NCBI GenBank assembly: GCA_011526585.1
Contig: WYBB01000141.1
Span: forward strand, 1-64,000
DNA: 64,000 nt
Direction of reading: 5' to 3'
Origin: Deltaproteobacteria bacterium
GTDB taxonomy: Bacteria; Myxococcota_A; UBA9042; PHBI01
Positions 20,496-29,617 of the stretch are shown here, piece by piece. A program made the position numbers and the translations under genes. Under the pieces are notes generated by a model that saw only the letters and a list, made by a program, of their open reading frames with translations, searched no databases and was not told where the DNA came from. Position 1 is the stretch's first letter, and every line of letters starts with the position of its first letter.

Positions 20496-21530
20496 ATGAA
20501 CCGCACCGCCGTCGTGATCGTCGCCTCCCTCCTGGGGGTCCCGCTCGCCTGCCTGGAGTCGAAGAGCGGTACGAGCGACGAAGAAGACCTCGGAGTCGAT
20601 GCGCGATCCGACGTGCCTGCGCCCGACGGCGCGGTGGCCGAGACCGATGGCCCCGATGGCGCGGCGGATACGGCCGAGCCCGACTCGTCGCGGCCCGATA
20701 CGTCGCGCCCCGATGGGGGCGAGCCCGACGCGGTCGAACCCGACACGGTCGAGCCCGACGGCGCGGTGCCGGACACCGGCGGTCCGACCGTCGAGGGTCT
20801 GCCGCCCGACGGGCCATGGCAGCGCTCGATGATCGGCGACTGCATCGCTCTCCGCGAGACGCTGACCTGGACGCCGAGCGGTCGAGCGACCTGGACCCTG
20901 GAGGACGACAACGCGTGCCGCGGGCCTTCGCCCCCGATCACGCTCGGTGCGCGCGCGTCGAGCCCGAGCGCGCACGTGCTCGAGCTCGAGCTCGAGGGCG
21001 CAGCCAACTCGTACCTGCCTTCGCAGGTGACCTGGACCTGGGCCGTGTTGCCGGGCGACCCGGCGACCTTGAGCACCGCCGCCTTCCGGCGCGTGGGCCA
21101 GAGCGCGCGCTTCTTACGCGAGGATCGCGAGGTGCGTGTGAGCGACGGCGAGCGCGCCGAGCGACAGCTCCGGGTCGAGCTGCACCTGCGCGGCTACCCG
21201 GAGGTGCGCGAGATGAACGTCGACTTCGAGGTCTCGTGGCGCTTTGCCTCCCGACCCGACGACGAGCGCGGCGGCTCCGGCCGGCTCGGATTTCCGGCGC
21301 GGCGCGTGACCACCGCCGACGGCCGCGTCGCGATCGCGGCCGAGGGCTTCGACCCGAATGAGCATCCCGATCACTACCGCTTCCAGCAGCTGCTCCTCGA
21401 GCGCTTCGACGGCCACACCGTCGATCTGATCGCCGAGGCCTTCTTCCCCGTGCTCTACGAGGTCGAGGGCGATCCCGCTTCGCTCGTCTTCGAGCGCTGG
21501 GACCGGATCTGGACCGAGGCCCGCCCGTAG
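20496..21530 (+). CDS. secreted lipoprotein with Asp/Pro-rich spacer
   Basis: 344 residues. A short signal peptide ends PLAC (Cys19). Residues 20-95 are a repetitive Asp/Pro/Glu/Thr spacer (units such as AVEPDT, SRPDT), then a soluble domain of about 245 residues with alternating hydrophobic strands and two cysteines that could pair. There is no catalytic motif. The spacer style is shared with the acylase and the lipoproteins at 29.6 and 61.8 kb, suggesting a common export or surface-display route. The gene ends at a hairpin shared with the convergent neighbour. Confidence 0.8.
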   Translation: MNRTAVVIVASLLGVPLACLESKSGTSDEEDLGVDARSDVPAPDGAVAETDGPDGAADTAEPDSSRPDTSRPDGGEPDAVEPDTVEPDGAVPDTGGPTVEGLPPDGPWQRSMIGDCIALRETLTWTPSGRATWTLEDDNACRGPSPPITLGARASSPSAHVLELELEGAANSYLPSQVTWTWAVLPGDPATLSTAAFRRVGQSARFLREDREVRVSDGERAERQLRVELHLRGYPEVREMNVDFEVSWRFASRPDDERGGSGRLGFPARRVTTADGRVAIAAEGFDPNEHPDHYRFQQLLLERFDGHTVDLIAEAFFPVLYEVEGDPASLVFERWDRIWTEARP

Positions 21531-21559
21531 GACGGCGCTCGTGCACTCCCGAGCGGTAG

Positions 21560-21580
21560 GGGCGGCCCTCGTGGCCGCCC
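21560..21580. terminator. bidirectional hairpin between convergent genes
   Basis: GGGCGGCC (21560-21567), 5-base loop CTCGT, GGCCGCCC (21573-21580). The arms are the same as in the terminator at 5314, but without a T-run. It lies exactly between two convergent stop codons (21530 and 21587). Confidence 0.55.
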
Positions 21581-21586
21581 GCGACA

Positions 21587-24500
21587 TCAAGGATCGACCG
21601 TCAGCGCCAACGTAGCCGAAAACGTAACGGTCTCGGGTGGTTCCTCGGGATCGAAGCCGAGCACGCCCGCCAGCGTCTGGCGCGCGCCGGTCGCCTCGAA
21701 GCCGGCGAGCTCGACCAGCGCCGTGACGAGGTCGTCGACCGAGAGCTCACCGCCGAGCGTCGCCGGACCGAGCACCTCGCCGTCGCGCGCGATCGTGAGC
21801 GCGAGCCCGGACAGGCCGATCTCGGCGGCGATCGCGCCGCTGGAGGGGTCGGGGATCGGCAGCGCGAACGAGAACGGGCCGGCGGCGATCGCGTCATCCG
21901 CGACCTCCAGCGTCAGCGCGACGACCTCGTCGAAGCGCGCGCTGTCGCGACCGCCAGGCTCGGCGAGGAGCGCGGCCCGCGCCCCCTCGAGATCGAGCGC
22001 CAGCCTGAGCGGCGGCACCAGCGAGGCGAGCACGCTGCGCGCGAGATCGGAGTCGGGGCTGTCCAGGTGGAACCCACCCTGCGCGACCGTCAGGCGCACG
22101 TCCGTGCGCGCGATGACACCCGAGACCGGCAGTGGCGCACCCGAGGTCTCGAGGAGCCCGCTGACCTCGAAGACCCCGGCGGTGGCGTAGACGTGCTCGC
22201 GCGCGGCGGTGTCGATCGCGCTGCCGTCGCCCATCTCGAGCGTGCCGGAGAGCTGGTCGAGCGCCGGCCAGGTGATGGCGACAGGCGTGCCGGGGGCGGC
22301 GATGACCGGCGTGAGCGCGACGCCGTCACCGTCGTCGGCGCGACCGGCGACGAGGTCCGCGACCTGGGCCTGGCGGTTTTCCCAGTAGCTCATGAGGTGT
22401 GTCTTGGTGTGCACGCGGTAGGGGTAGGTCGTGCCGTTTTCGAGCGCGGTCTCGGGGGTCAGGCCGCCGCCGATGAGCTGGGGCAGCGGATAGCGATAGG
22501 CCGCCTCGCGGCGGGCGACGACGACGCGCGCCTCGTCGAGGTGATGGGCGGCGACGGCGAGCGCGTCGGCGAGCTCGGCGTCTTCGGGACCGCCGCGGCC
22601 GAGCGCGAGCACCGCCTGATAGAGCGCGTGGGTGTGACGGGCGCGCAGCGCGTTGACCTCGAGGCCGTCGATCACCTCGGCCAGCCATGGTCGCCCGTCC
22701 GCGGGCACCTCGGCAGAGAGCCCTGACAGCCGCGCGGCGGCGGCGGCAAAGGCGTCGCCCAGGCGCCGGAGCTCGGCGAGATCGATCGCGGTAAACGCAT
22801 CGCGCTCCGCGTCGGAGAGGTTCAGCACGTCGCGGAAGGCGATGCGCACCGGGCGGAACTCGAGGCCCGAGCGCGCACCGAGCTCGTCGGCCGGATCCTC
22901 GCCGGCGAAGTAGGTGTAGAGCCCGCCCGGGCGGCCGCGGAAGTCGGGCGCGGTGAGGAAGGCCTCGGCCTGGAGCGCGATGACCTCCATGAGCACCTCG
23001 ACGTAGGTCGCGCGCGCCGGGCAGGTGCGATAGGCGTCGGGCGCGCAGAGCGGATCGGCGAGCTCGCCGAGGATCGCCTCGAGGCCGATCTCGGCGTTCC
23101 AGTGCAGGAGCCCGACGGCGTAGTCCTGCTGCCAGTAGCCCCACTCGTGGCCGGAGTTGAACATGCGGTGGTCGGCGAGCGTGCCGCCGTTTTTCCGCAA
23201 GAGCGGCCGCAAGAGCTCGACGTCGCGGTGGCGCGTGTAGAGGTAGAGCGGCAGGTAGACCGGAATGGCGTTGTCCCACGAGAGCCAGTAGGCGCCCTCG
23301 GGGAACCAGACGAGCGGGCGGCCCTGGGCGGAGGCCTTCTGCATGAGGCAGAGCTTGTGCGCGAAGCTCTCCTGCTGGTAGACGCCGGCCGGCCCCTCGA
23401 GCGGGTGGAACATCACCGTGTGCACCTTCACGCCGAAGCGCGGATCGGTGTGGAAGGCGAGGTCGTAGTAGTCGCTCTTGCCGTCGTCGTTGGTGCCGGG
23501 CGGGCAGCCGAGGTCGTCGAAGTGCTCGACCGGCTGGCTGCCGGTCGTGTGGTCGTTGATCTCGATCTGCAGGTCGGGTCGCAGGGCGAGCGCGGCGTTT
23601 CCGGCGAGCTCGATCCACTCGATCGTCTCGAGGTCGGGCGTGGTCGTGAGCTCGGTCGGACCGAAGTGGATCCCGAAGTTGTAGGCGTCCTCCACGCGCC
23701 CGAGCGCCTCGGCGACGACGCGTTGGATCTGGTCGGGGATCGGCTCGTCGGAGTTGCGGTCGATGTCGGCGCTGGCGCCCTGCTGCTGATTGTGAAGGGT
23801 GATGCCGGCGCCACGCCGCAGGCCGCGGCGCAGGCGGAAGGCCTCGAGCTCCGCCACGCGCTCGGAGCGATCGGCGCCGCGCGCGATCCCGCGGCCGGCC
23901 CCGCGGAAGAGGTCACCGCGGTTTTGGATGATCCAGTCGTTGACGCGCAGCGCCTCGTCGATCGGGTGGCGCCGATCGGAGAAGGCCTCGAGGTGCTCGA
24001 GCGGGTGCGCGCCGTGGAAGCTGTACGAGCGATGCACGAAGTCGGGCGTGAAGATCGGCCCGTCGCCGAGCGCGGTCGGCAGCGCGGCGCGGCGGGTGAG
24101 CTCGGCGAGCGGCACGCGCGGCAGGTAGGCCTCCTCGGGGTGGTAGTAGCGCGCGCCGAAGCGGCGCAGGAGCTCGTAGATCGCGTAGAAGCGCGCCAGC
24201 CGCGAGCGCGACGAGAGCATGACCACGCGCGCCTCGTCGTCGCCGTCCAGGTCGATCGCGAAGCGGTCGTCGAAGCGGGCGTCGAGATCCGCGACCGGCC
24301 CGATGGTCGAGGTCACGAGCCCGAGCCGATCGGCGTCGACGACGATCGTGAGCGTCGCGGCAAGGCGCGCGGCGAGCTGTGTGTATTCGCCCGCGGCGAC
24401 ACGCTCGACGCGGGCCTCGTGGCCCATCGCCATGAGCGTGTCGCCGAGGATCGCCAGCGCATCCTCGAGCGCCACGGCGTCACCTTCGTCGCTCCCGCTG

Positions 24501-24613
24501 ACGGGCGCGACGACCAGGACCGGCACCGTGGTCTTCTTGTCTTCGCAGCTCGCGAGCGCGAGCGCGACGAGCACCACGAGGAGACGCGGCGCATGGGCGG
24601 CGAGGGCTTTCAT
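21587..24613 (-). CDS. large lipoprotein with glycosidase-like N-terminal region
   Basis: 1008 residues from ATG 24613 (a GTG at 24622 is also in frame). The signal ends ALASC (Cys23). Residues about 30-190 look like the small alpha/beta domain found before GH20/GH67 catalytic barrels, with 'SRLARFYAIYELLRRFGARYYHPEE' as its most telling stretch. Residues 200-560 contain aromatic- and His-rich segments (PDFVHRSYSFHG, NFGIHFGPTELTTTPD, EINDHTTGSQP, MFNSGHEWGYWQQDY) compatible with a TIM-barrel, but I cannot identify catalytic acids with certainty. The last ~250 residues are beta-rich and acidic. A surface glycosidase acting on uronic or amino sugars is possible; hypothetical lipoprotein is the safe call. 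Convergent with the lipoprotein at 20496. Confidence 0.72.
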   Translation of the reverse strand: MKALAAHAPRLLVVLVALALASCEDKKTTVPVLVVAPVSGSDEGDAVALEDALAILGDTLMAMGHEARVERVAAGEYTQLAARLAATLTIVVDADRLGLVTSTIGPVADLDARFDDRFAIDLDGDDEARVVMLSSRSRLARFYAIYELLRRFGARYYHPEEAYLPRVPLAELTRRAALPTALGDGPIFTPDFVHRSYSFHGAHPLEHLEAFSDRRHPIDEALRVNDWIIQNRGDLFRGAGRGIARGADRSERVAELEAFRLRRGLRRGAGITLHNQQQGASADIDRNSDEPIPDQIQRVVAEALGRVEDAYNFGIHFGPTELTTTPDLETIEWIELAGNAALALRPDLQIEINDHTTGSQPVEHFDDLGCPPGTNDDGKSDYYDLAFHTDPRFGVKVHTVMFHPLEGPAGVYQQESFAHKLCLMQKASAQGRPLVWFPEGAYWLSWDNAIPVYLPLYLYTRHRDVELLRPLLRKNGGTLADHRMFNSGHEWGYWQQDYAVGLLHWNAEIGLEAILGELADPLCAPDAYRTCPARATYVEVLMEVIALQAEAFLTAPDFRGRPGGLYTYFAGEDPADELGARSGLEFRPVRIAFRDVLNLSDAERDAFTAIDLAELRRLGDAFAAAAARLSGLSAEVPADGRPWLAEVIDGLEVNALRARHTHALYQAVLALGRGGPEDAELADALAVAAHHLDEARVVVARREAAYRYPLPQLIGGGLTPETALENGTTYPYRVHTKTHLMSYWENRQAQVADLVAGRADDGDGVALTPVIAAPGTPVAITWPALDQLSGTLEMGDGSAIDTAAREHVYATAGVFEVSGLLETSGAPLPVSGVIARTDVRLTVAQGGFHLDSPDSDLARSVLASLVPPLRLALDLEGARAALLAEPGGRDSARFDEVVALTLEVADDAIAAGPFSFALPIPDPSSGAIAAEIGLSGLALTIARDGEVLGPATLGGELSVDDLVTALVELAGFEATGARQTLAGVLGFDPEEPPETVTFSATLALTVDP

Positions 24614-24626
24614 CCCATGCACACTA

Positions 24627-26207
24627 TCAAGGAATCGGCGGCCGCCGCACGCCCTCGACGTTCGGAAAACCGGGCGCCGCGGCCGGCGCGGGGTCCTCGA
24701 AGCCGCGCACGACGCGCACCAGCGCCTGCACGATGGCGGGCCGCTCGGCGAGATCGATGTTCGGCGGCATGGTGCCCGCCTTGTTCACCGCCGGCCCGCC
24801 TTCGAGGATCACCTTGGCGATCTCGGCGTCGGAGACCTCGGCGTGCCACCGGCGATCGTGCAGGTTGGTCGGCGCCGGCAGCATCGCCCGGGCGAGCACG
24901 CCGTCGCCGCGCCCGTCGACCCCGTGGCAGGTCACGCAGCGCTCGGCCCAGAGCGCCTTCGCCTCGGCCATCAGCTCGGGCGGCACCTCGCCCTCCCAGC
25001 GCGGCGCCTCCTTGACGACCGCGCCCTGCGCGACCCAGGCCGCGACCTTGAAGCGCTCCTCGTCGGTCATGCCGGTCTGGTTGCCGAGCGGCATCGTCTC
25101 GTTCACGTAGACGCGCTCGAAGATCCGCGGCGCGAGCTGGGCGATCTGCGCCGGCTCCTCGAGCACGATCCCGCCGGGCGGCGTCCTGAACTGCGTGTTC
25201 GACGGCACCGCGGCGTGGCAGTTGGTGCAGCGCGCCTGCACGATGCGGTTGACCTCGGGCCAGCTCACCTCGGCGGTGGTCAGGGTCGCCTCGCCGGAGG
25301 CCGAGACCGACGGCCCGGCGGTCATCACGACGGCCGCGACCAGCGCGCCGATCGTGCCGAGCCACACGTGCAGGCCCGCCCTGCCGCGGTAGTTCATGAG
25401 GTACTTCAGGCCGGCGCCGAAGAGGAAGACGATCGCCAGGACGAGCCACGGGTGCTCGGCGCCGAAGGTCGCCGGGAAGTGGTTCGAGAGCATCGTGAAC
25501 ACGACCGGCAGGGTCATGTAGTGGTTGTGGCGCGAGCGCATCTTGGCGCGCAGCCCGAGCGAGACGTCGACCTCGCGCCCGGCGCGCGCGGCGGCGAGCA
25601 TGTTCTTCTGCGCCGGGATGATGCGGAAGAAGACGTTGGCGCTCATGATGGTGCCCATCATCGCGCCGACCTGGATGTAGGCCGCGCGCCCCGAGTAGAG
25701 CGTCGAGAGCCAGGCGGCGATCGCGATGATCGCGAAGAAGCAGAGCGGCGCCAGGATCCACGGGCGCTTGCCGAGCGGCGAGGACCAGAGCGCGTCGTAG
25801 ACGATGAAGCCGCCGACGAGCAGCCCGAGCGAGAGCAGGATCCCCTCGGCCGTCGTCATCGCGGAGACGGTCGGATCGACGAGGTAGCTCGCGCCGTTGA
25901 GATAATAGACGACGAAGAGCAGGAGGAAGCCGGTGATCCAGGTGGTGTAGGACTCCCACTTGAACCAGTAGAGGTTGTCCGGCATCTCCTCGCGCGCGAG
26001 GTACTTGCGCTTGACGACCTCGTAGAAGCCGCCCGAGTGCGTCATCCACAGCTCGCCGACGACCGCGCCTTCGCGCGGCTTTTTCGGGGTCTCGAGGTGC
26101 GAGTCGAGCCACATGAAGAGGAACGAGTCGCCGATCCACATGATCCCGGCGATCACGTGGATCCACCGGAGGATCAGATTGAGCGCTTCCTGGAACGCGG
26201 ACTCCAT
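24627..26207 (-). CDS. puuD: membrane urate oxidase PuuD with two cytochrome c motifs
   Basis: 526 residues from ATG 26207, the start that aligns with the family ('ALNLILRWIHVIAGIMWIGDSFLFMWLD'); a TTG at 26243 would add 12 residues. The N-terminal part has about eight transmembrane helices of the DUF989/PuuD family, which oxidises urate to 5-hydroxyisourate and passes electrons to its own cytochrome c instead of making peroxide. Two CxxCH haem sites are present: CTNCH (about 327) with a later TMPLGN methionine, and CVTCH (about 424) with TMPPN. The usual family form has one C-terminal cytochrome c and about 400-420 residues, so this one appears to have an added second domain. It is divergent from the allantoicase/uraD/uraH genes, which act next in the pathway. 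Confidence 0.93.
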   Translation of the reverse strand: MESAFQEALNLILRWIHVIAGIMWIGDSFLFMWLDSHLETPKKPREGAVVGELWMTHSGGFYEVVKRKYLAREEMPDNLYWFKWESYTTWITGFLLLFVVYYLNGASYLVDPTVSAMTTAEGILLSLGLLVGGFIVYDALWSSPLGKRPWILAPLCFFAIIAIAAWLSTLYSGRAAYIQVGAMMGTIMSANVFFRIIPAQKNMLAAARAGREVDVSLGLRAKMRSRHNHYMTLPVVFTMLSNHFPATFGAEHPWLVLAIVFLFGAGLKYLMNYRGRAGLHVWLGTIGALVAAVVMTAGPSVSASGEATLTTAEVSWPEVNRIVQARCTNCHAAVPSNTQFRTPPGGIVLEEPAQIAQLAPRIFERVYVNETMPLGNQTGMTDEERFKVAAWVAQGAVVKEAPRWEGEVPPELMAEAKALWAERCVTCHGVDGRGDGVLARAMLPAPTNLHDRRWHAEVSDAEIAKVILEGGPAVNKAGTMPPNIDLAERPAIVQALVRVVRGFEDPAPAAAPGFPNVEGVRRPPIP

Positions 26208-26302
26208 CGTCTGGTCATAGCCCCCGGGCGCCTCCTTCGACAAGCCGTCTCGGCGACGTCGTCATTGACAGCCCCCACGAAGCCGGCCAGTTTCCGGGCG
26301 CC

Positions 26303-27355
26303 ATGGCTCAAGCTCCGCCGCCGCCTCCCGCCGCCGAAAACCCCTTCGCCGACCTGCTCGACCTCGCCTCGGCCCGCCTGGGCGGTCTGCCGCTCGCGGG
26401 CTCGGACGACTTCTTCGCCGAGAAGGAAAACCTCCTCAAGAACGAGCCGGCCGAGTTCGTCGTCGGTGCCTTCACCGATCGCGGCAAGTGGATGGACGGC
26501 TGGGAGTCGCGCCGCAACCGCGACCCGCACAAGGACCACGACTGGGTCGTCGTGCGCCTGGGCCTGCCGGGATCGATCCACGGCATCGACGTCGACACCT
26601 CCTTCTTCGTCGGCAACGCGCCGGAGACGATCGCCCTCGACGGCCTCGATCACCCCGCCGCGCTGCGCCCGCACGAGGTCGCCGCGCTGCCGTCCGACGC
26701 GTGGTTCTCGCTCCTGCCCGTCACGCCGGTCGCGCGCGGCGCGCACAACTTCCTCGCCCTGCCCGCGGCGTCGCGCCGCGTCACCCACCTGCGCCTGCGC
26801 ATCTTCCCCGACGGCGGCGTCGCGCGCTTCCGCGCCTACGGCTCGGTCCTGCCCGACTGGTCGCGCGTCGTGCCCGGCCAGCTCGTCGACCTCGCCTCGA
26901 TCGCCTGGGGCGGCAAGGCCCTCGCCAGCAACGACGCCTTCTTCTCGCCGCGCGACAACATCAACCTGCCCTGGTCCTCGCGCCGCATGGACGACGGCTG
27001 GGAGACGCGCCGCCGCCGCAGCTACAACGCCTCGGGCGAAGGCGGCGACTGGCTCGTGCTGCGGCTGGGTCGGCCCGGCGCCATCCGCCAGGCCGTCGTC
27101 GAGACCCACCACTTCAAGGGCAACCCGCCCGACCTCGTGCGCCTCGAGGCGCTCGCATCACCCGACGCCGGGCCGCCGCCGCCGGACGCTCCGTGGAAGA
27201 CACTCCTGCCCGATCAGCCAGTCGAGCCGCACCAGACCCACGTCTTCACCCACGAGCTCGCGGATCTCGGACCGGTCACCCACGTGCGCCTGGTGATCAA
27301 CCCCGACGGAGGTGTCTCGCGCCTTCGCCTCTTCGCCGACCTGGAGGGCGCGTGA
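26303..27355 (+). CDS. alc: allantoicase
   Basis: 350 residues. Two tandem allantoicase repeats are visible: the first with 'KWMDGWESRRNRDPHKDHDWVVVRLGLPGSIHGIDVDTSFFVGNAPE', the second with 'RRMDDGWETRRRRSYN...DWLVLRLGRPGAIRQAVVETHHFKGNPPD'. The enzyme splits allantoate into ureidoglycolate and urea. No Shine-Dalgarno sequence precedes the ATG; a perfect TTGACA at 26265 with a poor -10 would place the transcript start almost at the ATG, so leaderless translation is possible. The stop overlaps the uraD GTG by four bases. Confidence 0.95.
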   Translation: MAQAPPPPPAAENPFADLLDLASARLGGLPLAGSDDFFAEKENLLKNEPAEFVVGAFTDRGKWMDGWESRRNRDPHKDHDWVVVRLGLPGSIHGIDVDTSFFVGNAPETIALDGLDHPAALRPHEVAALPSDAWFSLLPVTPVARGAHNFLALPAASRRVTHLRLRIFPDGGVARFRAYGSVLPDWSRVVPGQLVDLASIAWGGKALASNDAFFSPRDNINLPWSSRRMDDGWETRRRRSYNASGEGGDWLVLRLGRPGAIRQAVVETHHFKGNPPDLVRLEALASPDAGPPPPDAPWKTLLPDQPVEPHQTHVFTHELADLGPVTHVRLVINPDGGVSRLRLFADLEGA

Positions 27356-27852
27356 ACGTCGCGGCGCTGGCCGGGCTCTCGCGCCCCGAGCTCGAGGCGT
27401 TCCTTGCCCGCTGCTGCGGTGCACGCCGCTGGGTCGAGGCGATGCTCGCCGCGGCGCCGTTTCCCGACGAAGCCGCCGTCCTGTCCGCCGCGGAGCGCGC
27501 GTTCGCGACGCTGACCGAGTCCGACTGGCTCGAGGCCTTCGCGCACCACCCGCGCATCGGTGACGTCTCGCGCCTGCGCGAGCGCTTCGCCGCCTCGGGA
27601 GAGCTCTCCGAAAAAGAGCAGGGCAGCGCCATGGCCACCGCGAACGAGGCGGTGATCGAGCGCCTCTTCGCGCAGAACCAGGCCTACGAAGCGCGCCACG
27701 GCCACATCTTCATCGTGTGTGCCACCGGCAAGAGCGCCGCCGAGATGCTCGCGCTCCTCGAGGCGCGCATCGATCTCGATCCGCCGCAAGAGCTCGCCAA
27801 CTGCGCGGCCGAACAGAAGAAGATCACCCACCTGCGCCTGGCGGCGCTCTGA
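27352..27852 (+). CDS. uraD: OHCU decarboxylase
   Basis: 166 residues, starting at GTG 27352 within GTGA that also holds the allantoicase stop. It matches 2-oxo-4-hydroxy-4-carboxy-5-ureidoimidazoline decarboxylase: catalytic His in AHHPRIG (His66), 'SEKEQGSA', and 'NQAYEARHGHIFIVCATGKSA'. It converts OHCU to S-allantoin, the third step from urate. Length is normal for the family. Translational coupling to allantoicase ties the steps before and after allantoinase together. Confidence 0.95.
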   Translation: MNVAALAGLSRPELEAFLARCCGARRWVEAMLAAAPFPDEAAVLSAAERAFATLTESDWLEAFAHHPRIGDVSRLRERFAASGELSEKEQGSAMATANEAVIERLFAQNQAYEARHGHIFIVCATGKSAAEMLALLEARIDLDPPQELANCAAEQKKITHLRLAAL

Positions 27853-27883
27853 ACCACACGACTCACCCGCGGAGCAATCAGCC

Positions 27884-28225
27884 ATGGCCTCGCTCTCGAC
27901 CCACGTCCTCGACACCGCGCTCGGCCGCCCCGCCAGAGGCCTCGGCGTCACCCTCGAGCGCCTCGACCCCGCCGGCACGTTCCAGGAGGTCGCCGCCGCC
28001 GTCACCGACGACGACGGCCGCGTGCCCAAGGCGACCTTGAGCCCTGACGGCCTCGCGCGCGGGACCTACCGCATCACCTTTTCCACCGGCCCCTACCTCC
28101 AGCGCGAGCACGGCCAGGGCTTCTACCCCTACGCGCCGATCGTCTTCGATGTGACCGAGGACCAGCATTACCACGTGCCGCTCCTGCTCTCGCCCTACGG
28201 CCTGTCGACCTATCGCGGCAGCTGA
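27884..28225 (+). CDS. uraH: 5-hydroxyisourate hydrolase (transthyretin-like)
   Basis: 113 residues, the normal length. It shows the signature start 'LSTHVLDTALGRPA' (catalytic His7), the central 'GTYRITFSTGPYL', and the C-terminal tetrapeptide YRGS that distinguishes HIU hydrolases from transthyretin. It hydrolyses the product of PuuD to OHCU, the substrate of UraD. It lies 31 bases after uraD. Confidence 0.96.
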   Translation: MASLSTHVLDTALGRPARGLGVTLERLDPAGTFQEVAAAVTDDDGRVPKATLSPDGLARGTYRITFSTGPYLQREHGQGFYPYAPIVFDVTEDQHYHVPLLLSPYGLSTYRGS

Positions 28226-28267
28226 ACCGACGCACCCGCCGTGACGCCAACCCCTGGGAAGGACACC

Positions 28268-29611
28268 ATGACGACCTTGACCCCCGAGCTCCTCGCCCCG
28301 CTGCGCGCTCGCCTCGACGCCGCCAACCACGCCTTCTCGCAGGCCTATCCCGGCGAGTCGGCGCGCCGCCAGCCGGTGCACACCGTCTACGGCGGCGCCA
28401 ACCTCTTCAAGGCGGACCTCGCCAAGAAGATGGCCGGCCTCGCGCTGCGTCACCTCGCCGAGAACGCGCCCGACGTCGAGACCTTCGCCGGCGCCTTCGG
28501 GATCGCCGACCAGGACCTCGCCGCCAAGGTCTTCGTGCGCGTCAAGCAGAAGCTCGACCACGAGGCGCTCGAGGACTTCCGCATCGACTTCGAGGACGGC
28601 TACGGCAACCGCCCCGACGCCGAGGAAGACGGCCAGGCCGCCATCGCCGCCGGCGAGACCGCCAAGGGCATGGCCGCGGGCACGCTGCCGCCCTTCCTCG
28701 GGATCCGCATCAAGCCGCTCAGCGAAGAGCTCGCCACGCGCGCGCTGCGCACCCTCGACATCTTCCTGACGACGCTCGCGCCGCTGACCGACAAGAAGCT
28801 GCCCGACAACTTCGTCGTCACGCTGCCCAAGGTCACCCACCCCGCGCAGGTCGAGGCGCTGGTGCACGCCTTCGAGCTCCTCGAGGAGCGCCTGGGTTTT
28901 TCCGCCGGCGCGCTCCAGATGGAGCTCATGATCGAGACGACCCAGTCGATCATCGACCTCGAGGGCAAGGTCGCGATCTCCGGCCTCGTGCGCGCCGGCA
29001 AGGGCCGCGTGCGCGGCTGCCACTTCGGCACCTACGACTACACCGCGAGCTGCAACGTCACCGCCGCCTATCAGGCGATCGACCACCCGGCCTGCGACTT
29101 CGCGACGCACGTGATGCAGGTCGCGCTCGGCCAGACCGGGATCTGGATGTCCGACGGTGCCACCACGATCATGCCGGTGCCGGTCTTCCGCGCCAAGGCC
29201 GGCGAGACGCTCACGGACGAGCAGGTCGCCGCCAACCGCAAGGCCGCTCACCGCGCCTGGAAGATCGCCTACGACAACGTCTGGCACGCGCTGCGCCGCG
29301 GGATCTACCAGGGCTGGGACCTGCACCCGGGCCAGCTCGTCGCGCGCTACGCCGCGGTCTACGCCTTCTTCCTCGAGTCGCTCGACCAGGCCGCGAGCCG
29401 CCTGCAGAGCTTCGTCAAGGCCGCCGCCCAGGCCACCCTGCACGGCGACACCTTCGACGACGCCGCCACCGGCCAGGGCCTCCTGAACTACTTCCTGCGC
29501 GCGCTCAACTGCGGCGCGATCAGCGAGGACGAGGCGACCGCGACCGGGCTCACGCTCGACGAGCTGCACGGCAAGAGCTTCGTCAAGATCGTCGCCGGGC
29601 GCCGCGGCTGA
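28268..29611 (+). CDS. DUF6986/HpcH-HpaI-like aldolase associated with urate degradation
   Basis: 447 residues from ATG 28268 with GGAAGGACACC upstream. The fold is of the citrate-lyase-beta/HpcH aldolase superfamily: an acidic metal motif in 'FRIDFEDGYGNRPDAEED', 'LQMELMIETTQSI' and 'GCHFGTYDYTASC'. Proteins of this type are often annotated vaguely (aldolase or phosphoenolpyruvate kinase). The gene is last in the allantoicase-uraD-uraH run, so a role in consuming glyoxylate or a glyoxylate-derived compound released from ureidoglycolate is plausible. This is inference from position and superfamily; no substrate residue proves it. The 3' end is only six bases from a convergent gene. Confidence 0.85.
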   Translation: MTTLTPELLAPLRARLDAANHAFSQAYPGESARRQPVHTVYGGANLFKADLAKKMAGLALRHLAENAPDVETFAGAFGIADQDLAAKVFVRVKQKLDHEALEDFRIDFEDGYGNRPDAEEDGQAAIAAGETAKGMAAGTLPPFLGIRIKPLSEELATRALRTLDIFLTTLAPLTDKKLPDNFVVTLPKVTHPAQVEALVHAFELLEERLGFSAGALQMELMIETTQSIIDLEGKVAISGLVRAGKGRVRGCHFGTYDYTASCNVTAAYQAIDHPACDFATHVMQVALGQTGIWMSDGATTIMPVPVFRAKAGETLTDEQVAANRKAAHRAWKIAYDNVWHALRRGIYQGWDLHPGQLVARYAAVYAFFLESLDQAASRLQSFVKAAAQATLHGDTFDDAATGQGLLNYFLRALNCGAISEDEATATGLTLDELHGKSFVKIVAGRRG

Positions 29612-29617
29612 AGGGCC

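Noticed and set aside
23102..25015. 637-residue plus-strand frame
   Set aside because: Antisense to the lipoprotein and puuD genes, crosses both their ends, and has shadow-type composition.
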